Positions 1 to 11,349 of a DNA stretch of 64,000 nt are shown here, in pieces; within the stretch, counting starts at the first letter, position 1, and each line of letters opens with the position of its first letter. This stretch comes from Marchantia polymorpha subsp. ruderalis (lineage: Eukaryota > Streptophyta > Marchantiopsida > Marchantiales > Marchantiaceae). The translations under genes were made by a program, and so were the position numbers. Under the pieces are notes generated by a model. It was not told the DNA's origin. It did no database searches and saw only the letters and a list, made by a program, of their open reading frames with translations. The stretch covers positions 12,358,001 through 12,422,000 of the forward strand of contig AP031357.1 of assembly GCA_037833965.1 (NCBI GenBank), read 5' to 3'.

Positions 1-1
1 T

Positions 2-1020
2 ATGCTCATATTGGCAAAAAACCAATCCGATGTTGATGAATGCAAGAATAAGTTGAAGTCTGCATTTAAGATGAAGAATATGGGGGAGTCAAAGAGAATA
101 TTACGCATGAAGATACATAGAGATCATGAGCAGAAGAAACTATGGTTGAGTCAAGGCAAGTATGTTTGTCGTATACTTGACAGGTTCAACATGATGGATT
201 CCAAAGGAGTATGGACTCCTTTGGCAGCACATTTCAAACTCTCTGCAGCTCAATTAGTTATGGCCTTCGGGGTGATCTGCACCCGTGTTTGGCGCCAGGA
301 TGACGTACGGATGCGGTGGAGAAAGGAAATATGTCATGTGTTCCCTATGAACAAGCTGTAGGCAGCCTCATGTATTTGATGGTGTGCACTAGGCCGGACA
401 TTGCTTTTGCGATGGGCAAGGTGAGCAGGTACATGTCAAATCCAGGGAAAGTTCATTGGGAAGCAGTGAAATGGATTTTGAGATATTTGAAGAGTACTGT
501 GGATTATGGCTTATTGTTTGATGGTCTATTAGACAATGCCAAATCCTTGTTTGGTTACGTTGATGCTGACTAAGGACAAGATCTAGATAAAAGGAGATCT
601 ACAACTGAGTATGTATTTACACTTGGCGGTGGAAGCATTAGTTGGAGTTATACCTTGCAGAAATGCGTAGCTCAGTCAATAACGGAAGCTGAATATGTCG
701 CAGCAGCAGAAGCGGCAAAGGAAGCTATTTGGTTGGATAGGCTTATCATGGAAATGGGATTGAAGCAAGGCGTGGTTAATCTTCATTGTGATAGCCAGAG
801 CGCTTTACATTTGGCCGCGAACCTGGTCATGGATAGCAGAGTGAAGCACATTGACATCAGGTATCATTTTATTAGACAAGCAGTGTCTGATAAAACGATT
901 GAGCTAGTCAAGATCGACGGTAAACTCAATCCAGCTGATGCTTTGACCAAAGTTATTCCATTGGAGAGTTTCAGGCGACATTGTGCTACCATGCAAGTTG
1001 TGCATGGGGAGCACATGTAA
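2..1020 (+). pseudogene. Ty1/copia polyprotein, RT palm to RNase H, broken
   Basis: This is the C-terminal part of a Ty1/copia Pol polyprotein, cut by the window edge just after the RT active-site region. The first reading frame (2-361) starts MLILAKNQSDV, the segment that follows YVDD in copia RTs. A frameshift between about 250 and 316 moves the reading to a second frame, with [37 protein letters not shown] and then YVDAD. An in-frame TAA at 571-573 stands where the family has Trp in the DADW motif. RNase H then continues with RRSTTEYVFTLGGGSISW, ITEAEYVAAAEAAKEAIWL, LHCDSQSALHLA, KHIDIRYHFIR and NPADALTK, and ends at 1018-1020. The 3' LTR begins 190 bases downstream. One frameshift and one stop make this copy non-autonomous, but it is far better preserved than the relative at 30.9-32.0 kb. 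Confidence 0.95.
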
Positions 1021-1197
1021 ACTTTGCTAGCATAGTAACTCTATTTACCTCTTTATGTTATTACTCTATCCTGTTATGGCTACGGTCTAGTTCTAGTTAA
1101 CTCTCGTATAAAAAGGGGCCTTGTAATAGGCTTCTGTCTAGAACTTTCCGCTGAGTAATAATATAGGTTTCAGAGGTTACTATTTCCTTAACACGAG

Positions 1198-1210
1198 TTA
1201 AGGGGAAGAT
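1198..1210 (+). other. Polypurine tract of the copia element
   Basis: A short purine run (AAGGGGAAGA) lies directly before the LTR start TGTTGAGG. This is the usual place for the plus-strand primer of a copia element. A decayed equivalent (AGTAGAGTAT) precedes the LTR at 32166. Confidence 0.7.
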
Positions 1211-1462
1211 TGTTGAGGTTAACTCTGGTTAAGGAGTAACCTCAGGCTCTAGCTATTTATAGTTATGTGTGTCGCTGGCTTTGGGTATAAATATACCCCC
1301 AAAGCCAAGGCTTCTTGAAGGAGCTGGAGTATTGTGTATTCACTTGTCAGTAAACCTGCTCAGTGTTCCAGCCGTGGATCTAGCCCTCAAGGGTGAACCA
1401 CGTTATATGAGTGTCTTGTGTCTTCGTACTTGGCTTGAATGATTCTTGGTTTTACATTAACA
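1211..1462 (+). repeat. 3' LTR of the copia element (about 252 bp)
   Basis: The repeat starts TGTTGAGGTTAAC and ends ATTAACA, so it has TG...CA termini. It contains TATAAATATA near 1286-1295. It shares blocks with the minus-strand LTR at 27119-27373: AGCTATTTATAG, the TATA region, and a long block running from CGTGGA through CCCT.A.GGGTGAACCACG to TTATA. The 5' LTR lies outside the window, so pairing and target-site duplication cannot be checked here. The right boundary rests on comparison with the related LTR. Confidence 0.85.
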
Positions 1463-1821
1463 TTAGGATGTTGCGTTGGGTGCAAACAATGCAGTTGGAT
1501 GGATGCATAAAAACGAGTACGTATGGTCTGATTAGATCGTCTGAGACATCAAAAATGAGTGCCCGTTTTACATTCTTACTTCAAGTTGTTTTGGAATATG
1601 AGTTGACCAACATTGCAGAAGACTTGCATAATGAATGAACTCAGAGCAAACCAGATACCAAAAAATGAAATTCGTGTTCGCTCATTAGTACATTAAGAGA
1701 ATGAAGCACGGATTACGGAGTGGAATATGAATATCGGGAACCGTGCGGAAGCATGGAGTGAAAAACGATTTTCAATTCAACTTCTTGAAAAGATTCCACA
1801 TCATTGTGACTGTGAACTTTC
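1463..1821. other. No gene seen; probable degraded element sequence
   Basis: The stretch between the LTR and the zinc-knuckle relic holds only short open frames and no motif I can name. It may be the eroded front of the gag remnant that follows. Confidence 0.4.
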
Positions 1822-2016
1822 ATGTTTAGTGTTCTATGTACTGGGTCTATTCTAGACTTCAGGTTGCGTTTCCACCTTCTATTCACATTGAAAATCGTAA
1901 AACCTACGACGTTTGAAAACCCAAGCTGGATCTATAAAGTCAAGCAGTGTTCATTTAAGCTCGCAAACTATGGCAAGAAAGGCCATAAACAAGAACAATG
2001 TAAGTATAAACCGTGA
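1822..2016 (+). pseudogene. Decayed copia gag fragment with zinc-knuckle relic
   Basis: The end of this short open frame reads KLANYGKKGHKQEQCKYKP. The spacing matches a retroviral-type CCHC zinc knuckle (C-x2-C-x4-H-x4-C), with the first Cys replaced by Leu and the second by Tyr, the latter explained by one G-to-A change. GKKGH and the final Cys are intact. The fragment lies downstream of a 3' LTR, so it belongs to a different element from the RT at 1-1020. No gag start or LTR of its own could be recognised. Confidence 0.55.
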
Positions 2017-2629
2017 ACAACATTTCTCCGATAAATAGTAAAACATACACCAAGACAAACACTAGCGACACTACATTACCTAGATGAGAAGAGCAGCATC
2101 ATCCAATTTTCTTATGAGAAGATACTAGGATCTTTCCTGCGCAACTTTCTTCATAAGAACATCCCTCGAAACCTCCTTCGCGCTTGCACCTCTAAGAAAG
2201 ACCTAATTTTGAGGGAATCTTTCCAGCAAACTTTTAAAAATACAAATACATGGTTGCATATAAAGACATATGAATTGATAGGACGTCAGAAGGCTTTCGT
2301 TGTTTTGTTAATAGTAATCGAAATGTACAAAGTATGTTGAAATCTGATACATTTATGCTACCATTGAAGTGACAGTCTATACCCAAGGTTATGTCGACTA
2401 CAAGTGGCAGGGGTGTTCTGTCATTTGTCAATAAATATGGAGTCATCTGGCACTGCAGCTTTCTTAAATTCATACTTGAAACTTTACTTCAATTAAAACT
2501 CCACAAAACACCAGCTTTCACTCGGTACATAAGATTACTGCACTCCTTCACCAATATATATATATATATATATATGAAAAACAAAGTCACTACCTAAAAA
2601 AATAGTATGTCAATTGTCAAAAGAGCTAT
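2017..2629. other. AT-rich non-coding stretch with a TA microsatellite
   Basis: No gene is supported. A (TA)n tract lies at about 2553-2575. Short frames on both strands show no recognisable domain. Confidence 0.5.
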
Positions 2630-3191
2630 TTTTTCCCTGCATTGCGCCGATAAGTTGAGACATCAAAGATGGCATGTCCCAAGAATCTAATCGAGATCCA
2701 TTCTTCTCTATCTTATTCCCAATGTTTGCAACTCCATCAACTAAATTTTCCAAGATAGTTTCAATTTTCCAAGATAATACTCTCTTGATCTTGTTTCACA
2801 ATCGTTTTATATTTTGGTCGAGGTTTCAAAGGTGGTCCTTCAACACCCCTTGTTACTTTCAAATTGAAGTACTCCACATTTTCTGAATGTCAGTCATCTG
2901 AGGAGACTTGTTCAGAATCAAATCGTCTTCAACTGGACACAGATTGTCACTACCAGATGCATCTACATGAATAGACTTTTTCACACGGATAAAATTTCCA
3001 GAATGAAGGTCGAGCTCATCATAAAACTTACATATTACTTTCCAGTCATTACCGCTTACAACATTGTGCAACTTGTCTTTCTTATACTTGTTGAACTCGG
3101 CTAAATACTTCTTTTTACAAGCTTCTGCAGTCTTGATGAAATTGCAACAACTGACCACCATTTTTTTCTGCAGCTTGATCAAAGTATTCAC
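2630..3191 (-). pseudogene. Myb/SANT-like (trihelix-type) DNA-binding protein fragment
   Basis: A 110-aa minus-strand frame (3191 down to 2859) contains CKKKYLAEFNKYKKDKLHNV, then SGNDWKVICKFYDELDLHSG. This fits the third helix and tail of the plant Myb/SANT-like or trihelix fold (K-x-Y-x-x-x-KxYK-x-KL, SGN, CxFYDE), found in host factors and in ORF1 of Harbinger-type elements. The conserved N-terminal tryptophan helices are missing. After the stop at 2859, another frame (about 2755-2640) carries a coherent helical tail beginning LVDGVANIGNKIEKNG. The gene is therefore probably frameshifted and truncated. Family assignment is from motif pattern only; a transposon or host origin is undecided. 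Confidence 0.5.
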
Positions 3192-6100
3192 TCCTGATCA
3201 TCAGAACAAATACAGAGATTAGTTTGACCATCCGACCAACTTAGTTTAATAAACCGAGATCTTGTAAACAATCCACAAAAGCTACATATTTTCTCTCTAA
3301 AAACTAAATACAGTTAATCATATTGGAAGAAATTGAGCAAAAAATTTGGAAACTATGTATAATGAAGAATCTGTACATAAACTATAACTCACATCAAAAA
3401 GACAACCCATCAAAATTTGTTAGTCTTCGACTTCATGACATCACATATAATGTAAAACTATATTGCTCCATAAAGAAAATATAATAGTTTAAAATTCTAT
3501 GTTGTCAATCAGCACTCACATACTCATTCACAACATTGAGATCTAAGTTTTCCCTCATCCAGATTTACGGAGCCACCTGGTAATTATGGGAGGTTAAACA
3601 TTTGAAAATCTCATATGCAGTAAACCTCTTGAATGAATTTTCACTAGATTTCATATCTGCTATGCTTCTATGCAAATACCGAGGAATAACACAAGCTATA
3701 AGCTCAATTTTGTGGAGTAAAGAAAAGGGACTACAAATTTTGGAAGTCGGTTCATGTATATTGTGTATTACTTTATTATTTGTTTACAGAGCTCTGAACA
3801 AATGTCTTTGGTCTCTAGGAGAAAACTCATCCGATTATGCGATTGAATGACTGAAATAATAACCACTAAATTTGCCAAAATAGATATGGATGCTGCTAGT
3901 TGCATTAACTTTCTTATATGAGAATTTCACCAACCGAGACAACGGTGAAAGCTGCAGCAATGCACTGTATATCATTATCTAATCAAACACTAAGACTCTT
4001 GATTCGTAGGTTGAACACCTCTACATAAGATTCAATTCAATAATACCAAGCTCATCTAGCTACATAAATTTCTAAACTATTGAAGAAATAACTAACAATT
4101 TACATCGAGACTGCAGAATGGACATTATTTTGAGAAAGTAATGTTTGAAATTACATTGCTTGCCGAGTATACTTTAAACTTCAGTTTCATCTTTTGTTTT
4201 AATGGAATCAAAGTTCTTGTCTGCTAGTCAGTCCATGAAACCTTTTTGTTAAGATTGTCATCGTCATCCTCGTCAAAAATCACCACCTACTTCGCGTTCT
4301 TCTTATTGTCTCTCATCGTTTTGAAAGGATATCGCTTCTTTACTCTTTGTGAACCTTCCGTATTTTTGTATCGCTTCTTCAAAGTCTCAGCCAGTGTTTG
4401 CTCCTCCAATTGGTTGTCTTCCTTCAAAACTTTTCCACTTTTCTAAACTCTCATGTCACGTTCGATTGATTTTTGTACATTTTTGTAGTGTGGTTCCTGA
4501 AATGAAGATTCTACTGGGAAAGTAAGATTTGACGTAACTCTCGGTTCCAAGGCATGAGGACACCTAACCGCTGGCGGTGGCTGACTCCACCTGAAACTGA
4601 ACGCTACATTTTCACTTTTTGCCACTAGACAAGGTTGCTGTGAAGACTGCACATACAATAAGCTCCAGAATTGGATTTCAAAGTCTAAATCTTTGGGCTA
4701 GGAATCAAGCAATTTGTCAATTTCAACCAGACTGCTTGATCTATACATCCTACCATTTTGAGGCATTGATCTCCAAGACAAAAAATTATCCATGGTGTCT
4801 TTCTTGAAACAACAATCTAATTTCTGAATGATCGACGACTTCTTTCGATACCACTTCACCTTCTGCGCACGGAAGTACTTCTCTACTTCTAAATACTGTT
4901 GAAATATTTACGACAAATTTTTCCACCTGCATCAATTTTCTCATCAAGAAATTTCCCTTCTTCTACGAACGCCAAGAGTACTCCCGCCAATATGCTCGAG
5001 CAAAATAGCATACCATATAACAATTCTCTCCTCCACGTCGCAGAAAAAAATAACGAGAATTTAATGAGAGGCACAAGATCCTCCGTCCCAAATCGCTAGA
5101 ATATCTTGGGAGGTGCTCTTAGAATATGACCCCTGAATTGCATTTAATACCCTCCATGTAGACGCCAACTCAGCGCCAAGTCATCAAAAATTTAAAACAA
5201 AACTTCGTTTTATTACTTATTACTCCGACGTTTTGTAAAACGAGATTGTACCAATTCTGAAGATTGAACGGTTCTCCTTCCTGCAGACGCGCGATTTCAA
5301 GAACAGTACTTTACCTCCGCTTTTGCAAAGACCCCCCGAGATAGAGTGAGTTGGGCTTGATTTGATGTAAAGTTTTATGTTTTCCAGTGGAATTTGCAGC
5401 ATTAATTTCAGTCAAAGAATTCACGTTCAAGTATTGTTAGACAATGGTTAAAATTGTCAAACAGAAGCTCGGACAAGTTTGCAAATATTTTTAGTCATGA
5501 AATTGTCCAAGAAGAGGATTTCTTGGATGCATTGTTGAGAGAGTGGGGTTGTTCGAGTGCAATTACTCGCAAAAATCCCACTAGCAAACACTAAACTTCA
5601 CATAAAGTCGAACCCAACTCACTCTATCTCAATGACCTAGAGTCGAAGCTAGCGGGACTAAAAGCTTCCCTCTAACTTCAAAGATATCATAGTTCTCTGC
5701 ATGTGACGTCACTAAGTGACATTTTCATATTGTTTATACTCTTCTTTGTTTCAACAGTTCTTTACTGTATCAGCATCTAAACTCGAAGAACTAAGAGTTC
5801 TTCGAGTTGAGAATATCGCATAGGGAATAATACCAATCTCTGATGTGCGTGGAGAGGATTTCTTGGTGTCATTATTGATGAAGTGTGAGTTGTTCAAGTA
5901 TTTGTACTCCTATCTCCTTTCCCTCACACATCGTTTATTTTGATTTTTAGTCTAACAATCTATATAAAAAAATTTCTTTATCAGACAAATTACTCTTTTA
6001 AATATTGAGGTTGATTCAAAAAGTTAATCTTATCTACATATTTAGACTTTATGCAATTTTATTTATTTATTAAGATTTAATTTGCCAATAAGTAATCTTT

Positions 6101-7094
6101 ATGCATTTTACAATAATGCATCAGGTTGCAAAATTTTAATATAAAAATTACTCTTAATAAATATTAGTTACGTAAATATCTTTTACAAAACACCAGTATT
6201 AGTAAAATATTGTGCAAAAAATATTTCACAAACATCAAGATTTTAAGAATAAAATAATAATATAATCTTAATTAAGATATAATCTACAAAAATATTGTGT
6301 CCTTAATGTCTGCTAAACTTTTAGTTTATTTTATTCAAAAAAAATTAAGCAACAAAATCTATATTTTTTTGGCAAGGATTACTTAAGAAAATTTGCAAAT
6401 TTAAACATTGTTTCACATTGCAAATGTCAATGATTGATGTAAATGCATGTTTAACATTAACATGCGTTTACATTTTTAGTTAAATCTTCAAAAATATTTA
6501 TTAAAATTATTGTTTTATTGAGTTGTATCAGTTTGATATGCAGAATTCAAATTTATGTTAGTTGCAAGGCTGAAATTCTTACAAATTGTTTGAGAAACAT
6601 TTTTAACGGCAAAGCTTGCAAACTTAATTATTGATTATTTAAAAAAATTTAATTCATTAATCAAGATTCATGATTATTTAGCTTCAAGTAACTTTATTGT
6701 CCTGTGGATAGGAAATTTTTAAGCTTATATTTAAATATTGAAATTTTTTTCTCTAAATATTATTATTTCATTCATCTATGATCTTACATTTTAATTCAAA
6801 TTAGTATCTATCTTGATTGCTTACAACTATATCCTTGTAAATATATGTATCAACATATGTTATGTTATGTTATGTTCAATTTTTACTCAAAGGTATACAC
6901 TTTTAGATATATTTTTCTGCGTGAAATCAATATATAAATGCATACCTTATTTTCATTAGCTTCAAGTTTCACAATTTTTTTGGTATTTTGCTTCAAGTTT
7001 CACAACAGTTTTTTGAAGTTGTTCAAAATTTTCATTCTATGAAATATTTTCATTTGCTTTATATGTATTATATTATATGGTTATTGCATATGAG
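3192..7094. other. Long AT-rich stretch without a supported gene
   Basis: Frames at 3602-3850, 4246-4446, 4443-4658 (minus) and 4889-5074 (minus) are short and show no known domain. The minus-strand frame at 4443-4658 continues past its stop into a Lys/Glu-rich stretch (KKRYKNTEGSQRVKKRY), so a degraded coding region around 4.2-5.1 kb is possible. From about 5.9 to 7.1 kb the DNA is extremely AT-rich, like the retroelement graveyard at 24-34 kb. Confidence 0.5.
5511..5910. repeat. Pair of imperfect direct repeats 340 bp apart
   Basis: Two segments, about 5511-5573 and 5851-5910, share GAGGATTTCTTGG followed by similar CATT(G/A)TTGA and GTTGTTC(G/A)AGT blocks. They look like remnants of a degenerate tandem unit. 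No function is apparent. Confidence 0.45.
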
Positions 7095-7365
7095 TCAGGT
7101 GTTGTGAAAAATCACTCTACGGATAAAGTAAAACTTGAGAAGACGCATAGAATATGTGGTTTTCACTTCTTGCTATGTCCACGTGAACATACATATAAAT
7201 TGTTTGGTGCAACGAACACACTTGCCTTGTTAAGTAGTTTAACAGAGGCACATACAGTTTGGCTCAAATCCTAAACCGATTATCATGGTACATTGAATGC
7301 CACATACCATGTGTCGGTGACGCATCGTCCCGATTTGACTTACTCCTAATAATCTCTCATTTAAC
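7095..7365 (-). repeat. Third, shorter copy of the LTR-like dispersed repeat
   Basis: Several blocks match the copies at 10548-11349 and 38640-39434 in the same order: GTTGTGAAAAATCAC, ACGCATAGAATATGTGG, CACATACAGTTTGGCTCAAA, and CTTACTCCTAATAATCTC. Orientation is the same as in the other two. The copy is truncated on the right. Confidence 0.6.
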
Positions 7366-9003
7366 ACATCCCTGGAGAACAACAACCTCCCTAGCCTATA
7401 TGACTATTCTCTAAGAACTTCTAGAAGAAAATCTAACAAAGGCACTTTTTAAACTAGAACTAACTATACTTTTGGCTAGATCAATTCCAATTGTATGCCA
7501 ATCCATGTTGACGGCAAACATACATCGTTCTTGTGTCACCATCAATGTCATCAAGGACTTTCATCGTCATTGTCATCTATAGTTTTGCATTTGCGCTTTC
7601 GACAAGGATGTCCGGACTTTTTGTGCTTCATTTCTTAGAACGCACTTTCTGATTGGTAACGGCGGAGCAAGCTTCCTTGGAACCTTTGATTTGACATTAG
7701 CATGAAGTCATATTGTAGGGGTCGGACATAAGACTGAGAAAGTAGAACCAGATGTAAATTTGAGGAGCACTTTGTGTCGACGTAGAGTCACAAATTATTG
7801 GAAGAGAATAGTGATAGAATAGGATTTGCAAGATTTTTACAAGTCGAGTACGTCTTTGTATGTCTGTCGTAATCGATGGTTTCATGTGTATTGGAAAATT
7901 ATTTCATTAGAGGAGGAAATTATAATTATGAAAGAGTATATACATTCACTACGTATATACTTATAAAAAAATTTTGAAACTGTGAGTTTCTTGAGTATGT
8001 ACATAGTGATTTTCAACATCAAAAACTTGCCTATGATGTTTGTCCATTATACAATATTCACAAACTTTTAACTCAATTTTATCAATGCTTGATAACAATT
8101 TTAATTCATCTAGAGAAAACAAATACCTATTACTCATTTGCCTTGACCTAGAATGCCACACATAATACATCTTAACTTGAGATGTAGTAAAATTAACTTT
8201 CTCATCAAATCAACTTTTTTCTAGAACAGATAGTCATCACCACGTTCATCGTATTTGATTATGTTATATACTCTCCTTTGAACTTAATTGTCAACATCTC
8301 ATTACAATTAAGTATTGAAGTTGTAGCTAGTATTGTATGAATGAAAGCAATTATTTAAACTCATCTATAAAATTATGTCAGAGAAAAAAAAATTCAACGC
8401 TCTCCTTGTAATTTATGAATTTCAATCAAAAACTATTTTCAAAAAAAAAAAATCAATGTGAAATAATAAATTCAAATGATCATCAACGATGATGAATGAT
8501 CAATGGTTTTTTGTTCAACAGTTCTCTACAAACTTTGAAGTCATGATTTGTTGCATGTAAACATCAATACAATACTAGTATAGAAATCACTAGAATAGAT
8601 ATCAATAAATTACTGATGGAAGAGATGTTTGCAGAGATATTAAGTATCAAAATCCAATGCTTCAAGTAAGTGAATTTGAAACATTCACGTATTTCCGTTG
8701 TAAAAGATCGGATTCTAACGATTTCAGCATGATGATGATGTATCATCAATTGTATCTTGCTTGACTTTACATTGGAAAATCTAAGCTGCAGCAATTTGTA
8801 TGTCAATAATTTTCTTTGTTGAATTTAATGTTTTGAAGTCAAATCACTTGATGCATCGGCGCTTTGTATTCAATTATATGTGAAAGTGTGACACAAAATT
8901 GATGAAACATCTCTTATACGCATATTGATATAAGCAAACTTTTTTCCAATTGCACTATCATTTCTTCTGTAATCTTATTATATTTGAAAATTTGAGTGTA
9001 CAC
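7366..9003. other. AT-rich stretch, nothing recognised
   Basis: Only short frames occur (for example minus-strand 7697-7885, 7961-8170 and 8564-8806). None shows a domain or signal. Base composition resembles other decayed repeat DNA in the window. Confidence 0.5.
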
Positions 9004-9384
9004 TTGAAACGTCCGAGAGCATCATGGAAATTTTCTCTGCATTAATATCATAGTAAGCACAAGTCGGTAATTTTTGTCTCTACAATTGAAGCAGTCCAAG
9101 AGTCTCATGTAAATTTATTTTGTGTTGATATTATAATTTTGTAGCAAGCACAAATCGATAATCTTCATTTGTGCAATTGGAAAAGTCGGAGAAGTTCATG
9201 TAATCTGCTCTGCGTATGATATTGTAATAATGTAACAAGCACAAGTCGTTATTCTTTGTCTACGCAATTGGAGTAGTCCGAGAATCTCATGTAATTTGTT
9301 TTGCATATGATATTGTAATAACATAGCAAGCACAAGTATGTAATCTTCTTCTGTGCAATTGGAGCAGATCAAGTGAGTTGAGAT
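9004..9384. repeat. Tandem repeat, about 91-bp period, 4 copies plus a partial
   Basis: Units begin near 9004, 9086, 9177, 9268 and 9359. Each starts TTG(G/A)A, continues with a (GTCC)GAGA block, CTCATGTAA, TGATATT, then GCAAGCACAAGT, and ends TGT(G/A)CAA. Spacing is 82, 91, 91 and 91 bp. The array lies in non-coding DNA. A 71-aa frame across it on the minus strand is a by-product of the repeat. Confidence 0.85.
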
Positions 9385-10111
9385 AGAGAATGTATTTTTT
9401 GGATGAAGCATGTGTGGTGTTTAGATTAAAAATATTCTCACATGCTTGTAAATGATAATGTCATGCAATGTATTTGTTAGAATTATCAAAATCTAAAAAA
9501 GGAGTAGCAATTTACTAACGCAATTTGGAGAATCCATGAGATGCACGGTAAAACATCTGAACCTTGAAAGTAAGTCATGCATGCGTCATATGCCTTAGCC
9601 TCAAATCAATTTGGCGCTAAATGTGAAAGCAACATCGTATCTTCCTTTCTTCCTCCTTTTGCAATGAATCCATGTTCATTCTATTTAGTATGAGATTTCT
9701 TTTATTTAGTCAAAACATGATACAACAAATAATACTCTCTTTGCGCTACAATGATTGCCAATGTCAATTTTTGAATCACACTTATTAGATTTTGATGTAA
9801 ATAACCTCATGATTTACTTGTCTCTTCTCTTTATTAGTGCAACAACTCAATCTCTTAGTTCCTCAAATGCAGATGGAAATGATGTGGATCATTAAACACC
9901 ACTTTTATTCGCATTTCAAGATAGAAAAATCAGCCTCGATTGGTAAAGGTAAGACCAGATGATTACAGAGTATTCACAACGAAGATCAAAACTCAAAAAG
10001 ATCAAAGATCAAAACTAAAATTTTAATGAATTTGCGCATGAGCTATTCAATAGGTAGGTCATGCAGATTGCGTCTGGAGGAAGTTTCTACTCTATATACA
10101 TCCGACGACAT
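9385..10111. other. No gene seen
   Basis: AT-rich non-coding sequence between the tandem array and the inverted repeat at 10112. No element or motif is recognised. Confidence 0.5.
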
Positions 10112-10148
10112 GGACGGGTTCTCTTCATCGCATGGACAGAACCCGTCC
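10112..10148. repeat. Perfect 11-bp inverted repeat (hairpin)
   Basis: GGACGGGTTCT at 10112-10122 is the exact reverse complement of AGAACCCGTCC at 10138-10148, separated by 15 bases. It is a GC-rich hairpin inside otherwise AT-rich DNA. No poly-T tail follows and no gene ends here. Confidence 0.7.
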
Positions 10149-10205
10149 GTAATCCGTGTTCAATCGTCTCACAATGATCAAATCTTTATCACTCAAATAG
10201 GATCC

Positions 10206-10317
10206 GCTTCCCCGAATTCACTCACAACTTCACCTAACTCGTTTGCAGCTGAATCTGCCTTGCTTTCCCGAACTCATTCACAATTTCACCTGACACGCTT
10301 GCAGCTGAATCTGCCCT
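10206..10317. repeat. Tandem duplication, 56-bp unit, two copies
   Basis: Two adjacent units (10206-10261 and 10262-10317) share GCTT(C/T)CCCGAA(T/C)TCA, CACAA.TTCACCT and TTGCAGCTGAATCTGCC. They lie within a 97-aa open frame (10026-10319). That frame has no recognisable domain and I do not call it a gene. Confidence 0.75.
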
Positions 10318-10547
10318 GACCTGCATGTTGCTTCCTTGCAATCTCTATCAACGGACCAGGAACTTTTCTTGATTTTGATCGATAATAAGAATCTCAAACC
10401 CAACGAACCACGGAAGAAAGCTTAGTTGCTCGGACGCAACGGATATCAAAAGTGAAAATCTACGGAGCACAACAAAAGCGATACTCCAACAAAATCACTA
10501 AGCCCGTGCATTCGCACCAATAAGTCTTTACGGATCCAATCCAATTC

Positions 10548-11349
10548 GCAACACTCTAATATCAAGTGTTGTGAAAATTCATCAAACATATAAATCTAGG
10601 CGACACTATAATAATAATTGTTGTGAAAATTCACTTGTTGAGAAGAATCACAAGACATTTGATTTGACCTTCTAGCTACTTCTAGGGAAAACACATATAT
10701 AAAAGATTAATGCGATAAGAAAACGATATGTGGTTTGTCATTCTAGATACTATCACGTAAAAAAGCTAAGTGCACACAATATAAGTGTAAATCACATACA
10801 GGTTGCTGATACCCAAAACCGACTGTAAAGAAAATCACAAACAGTTAGGCTCAAATACAATTAACCCAAAGTCACTTAGTCTTACTCCTAATATCATGTA
10901 AATGAGTTTTGTATTTTTATGTATACCATACTTGAATGGCATATGGATCTATCTTGTTTAGTTTGTCGGTAACTCGGTTAGAAAACTTTAAACAATCTTT
11001 TGACCTTCACATCAAGTATTATTTCTCTCTATCCCTTATCATAATGTGCAATGTTCTTAGTACATGTCTCTTTTTGCAACCTAATTCACCTTTCTCTTCA
11101 TGATCATTTTCTCCCATACTATTGTATGGATCTATCTTTTGCAAACTTTCTAATACATCTTGCGAATCTCTCTCTGTTGCATTGCTTCATTCAGCTCACT
11201 GCAAGTCACCTTGTTCATTTGCAAACTTTCTAATACATCTTGCGAATCTCTCTCTGTTGCATTGCTTCATTCAGCTCACTGCAAGTCACCTTGTTCATGT
11301 CTACTTCCAATATTTCGATCAAAATAGTATGATTTAACCTCTGATATAA
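10548..11349 (-). repeat. LTR-like dispersed repeat, copy A (about 800 bp)
   Basis: This block aligns along its length with 38640-39434. Matching blocks include ACTCTAATATCAA, TTGTTGTGAAAATTCA, GATATGTGG, TCATGTAAATGAGTTT, GGATCTATCTTGTTTAGTTT, CATAATGTGCAATGTTC and TGCATTGCTTCATTCAG. At its low-coordinate end, the reverse strand reads TTGATATTAGAGTGTTG. That looks like a copia primer-binding site (TTGGTATCAGAG) after G-to-A and C-to-T decay, preceded by TTCACAAC-type LTR ends. I infer an eroded LTR region of a minus-strand copia element. Confidence 0.65.
11139..11298. repeat. Perfect 80-bp tandem duplication inside repeat copy A
   Basis: The unit starting TTGCAAACTTTCTAATACAT and ending CACCTTGTTCAT is present at 11139-11218 and again at 11219-11298 with no difference seen. 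The homologous place in copy B (about 39300-39380) has one unit only. The duplication is therefore younger than the split of the two copies. Confidence 0.9.

Noticed and set aside
9004-9384. Possible CRISPR-like array
   Set aside because: Plant nuclear DNA; units are contiguous 91-bp repeats without unique spacers, so it is an ordinary tandem repeat.
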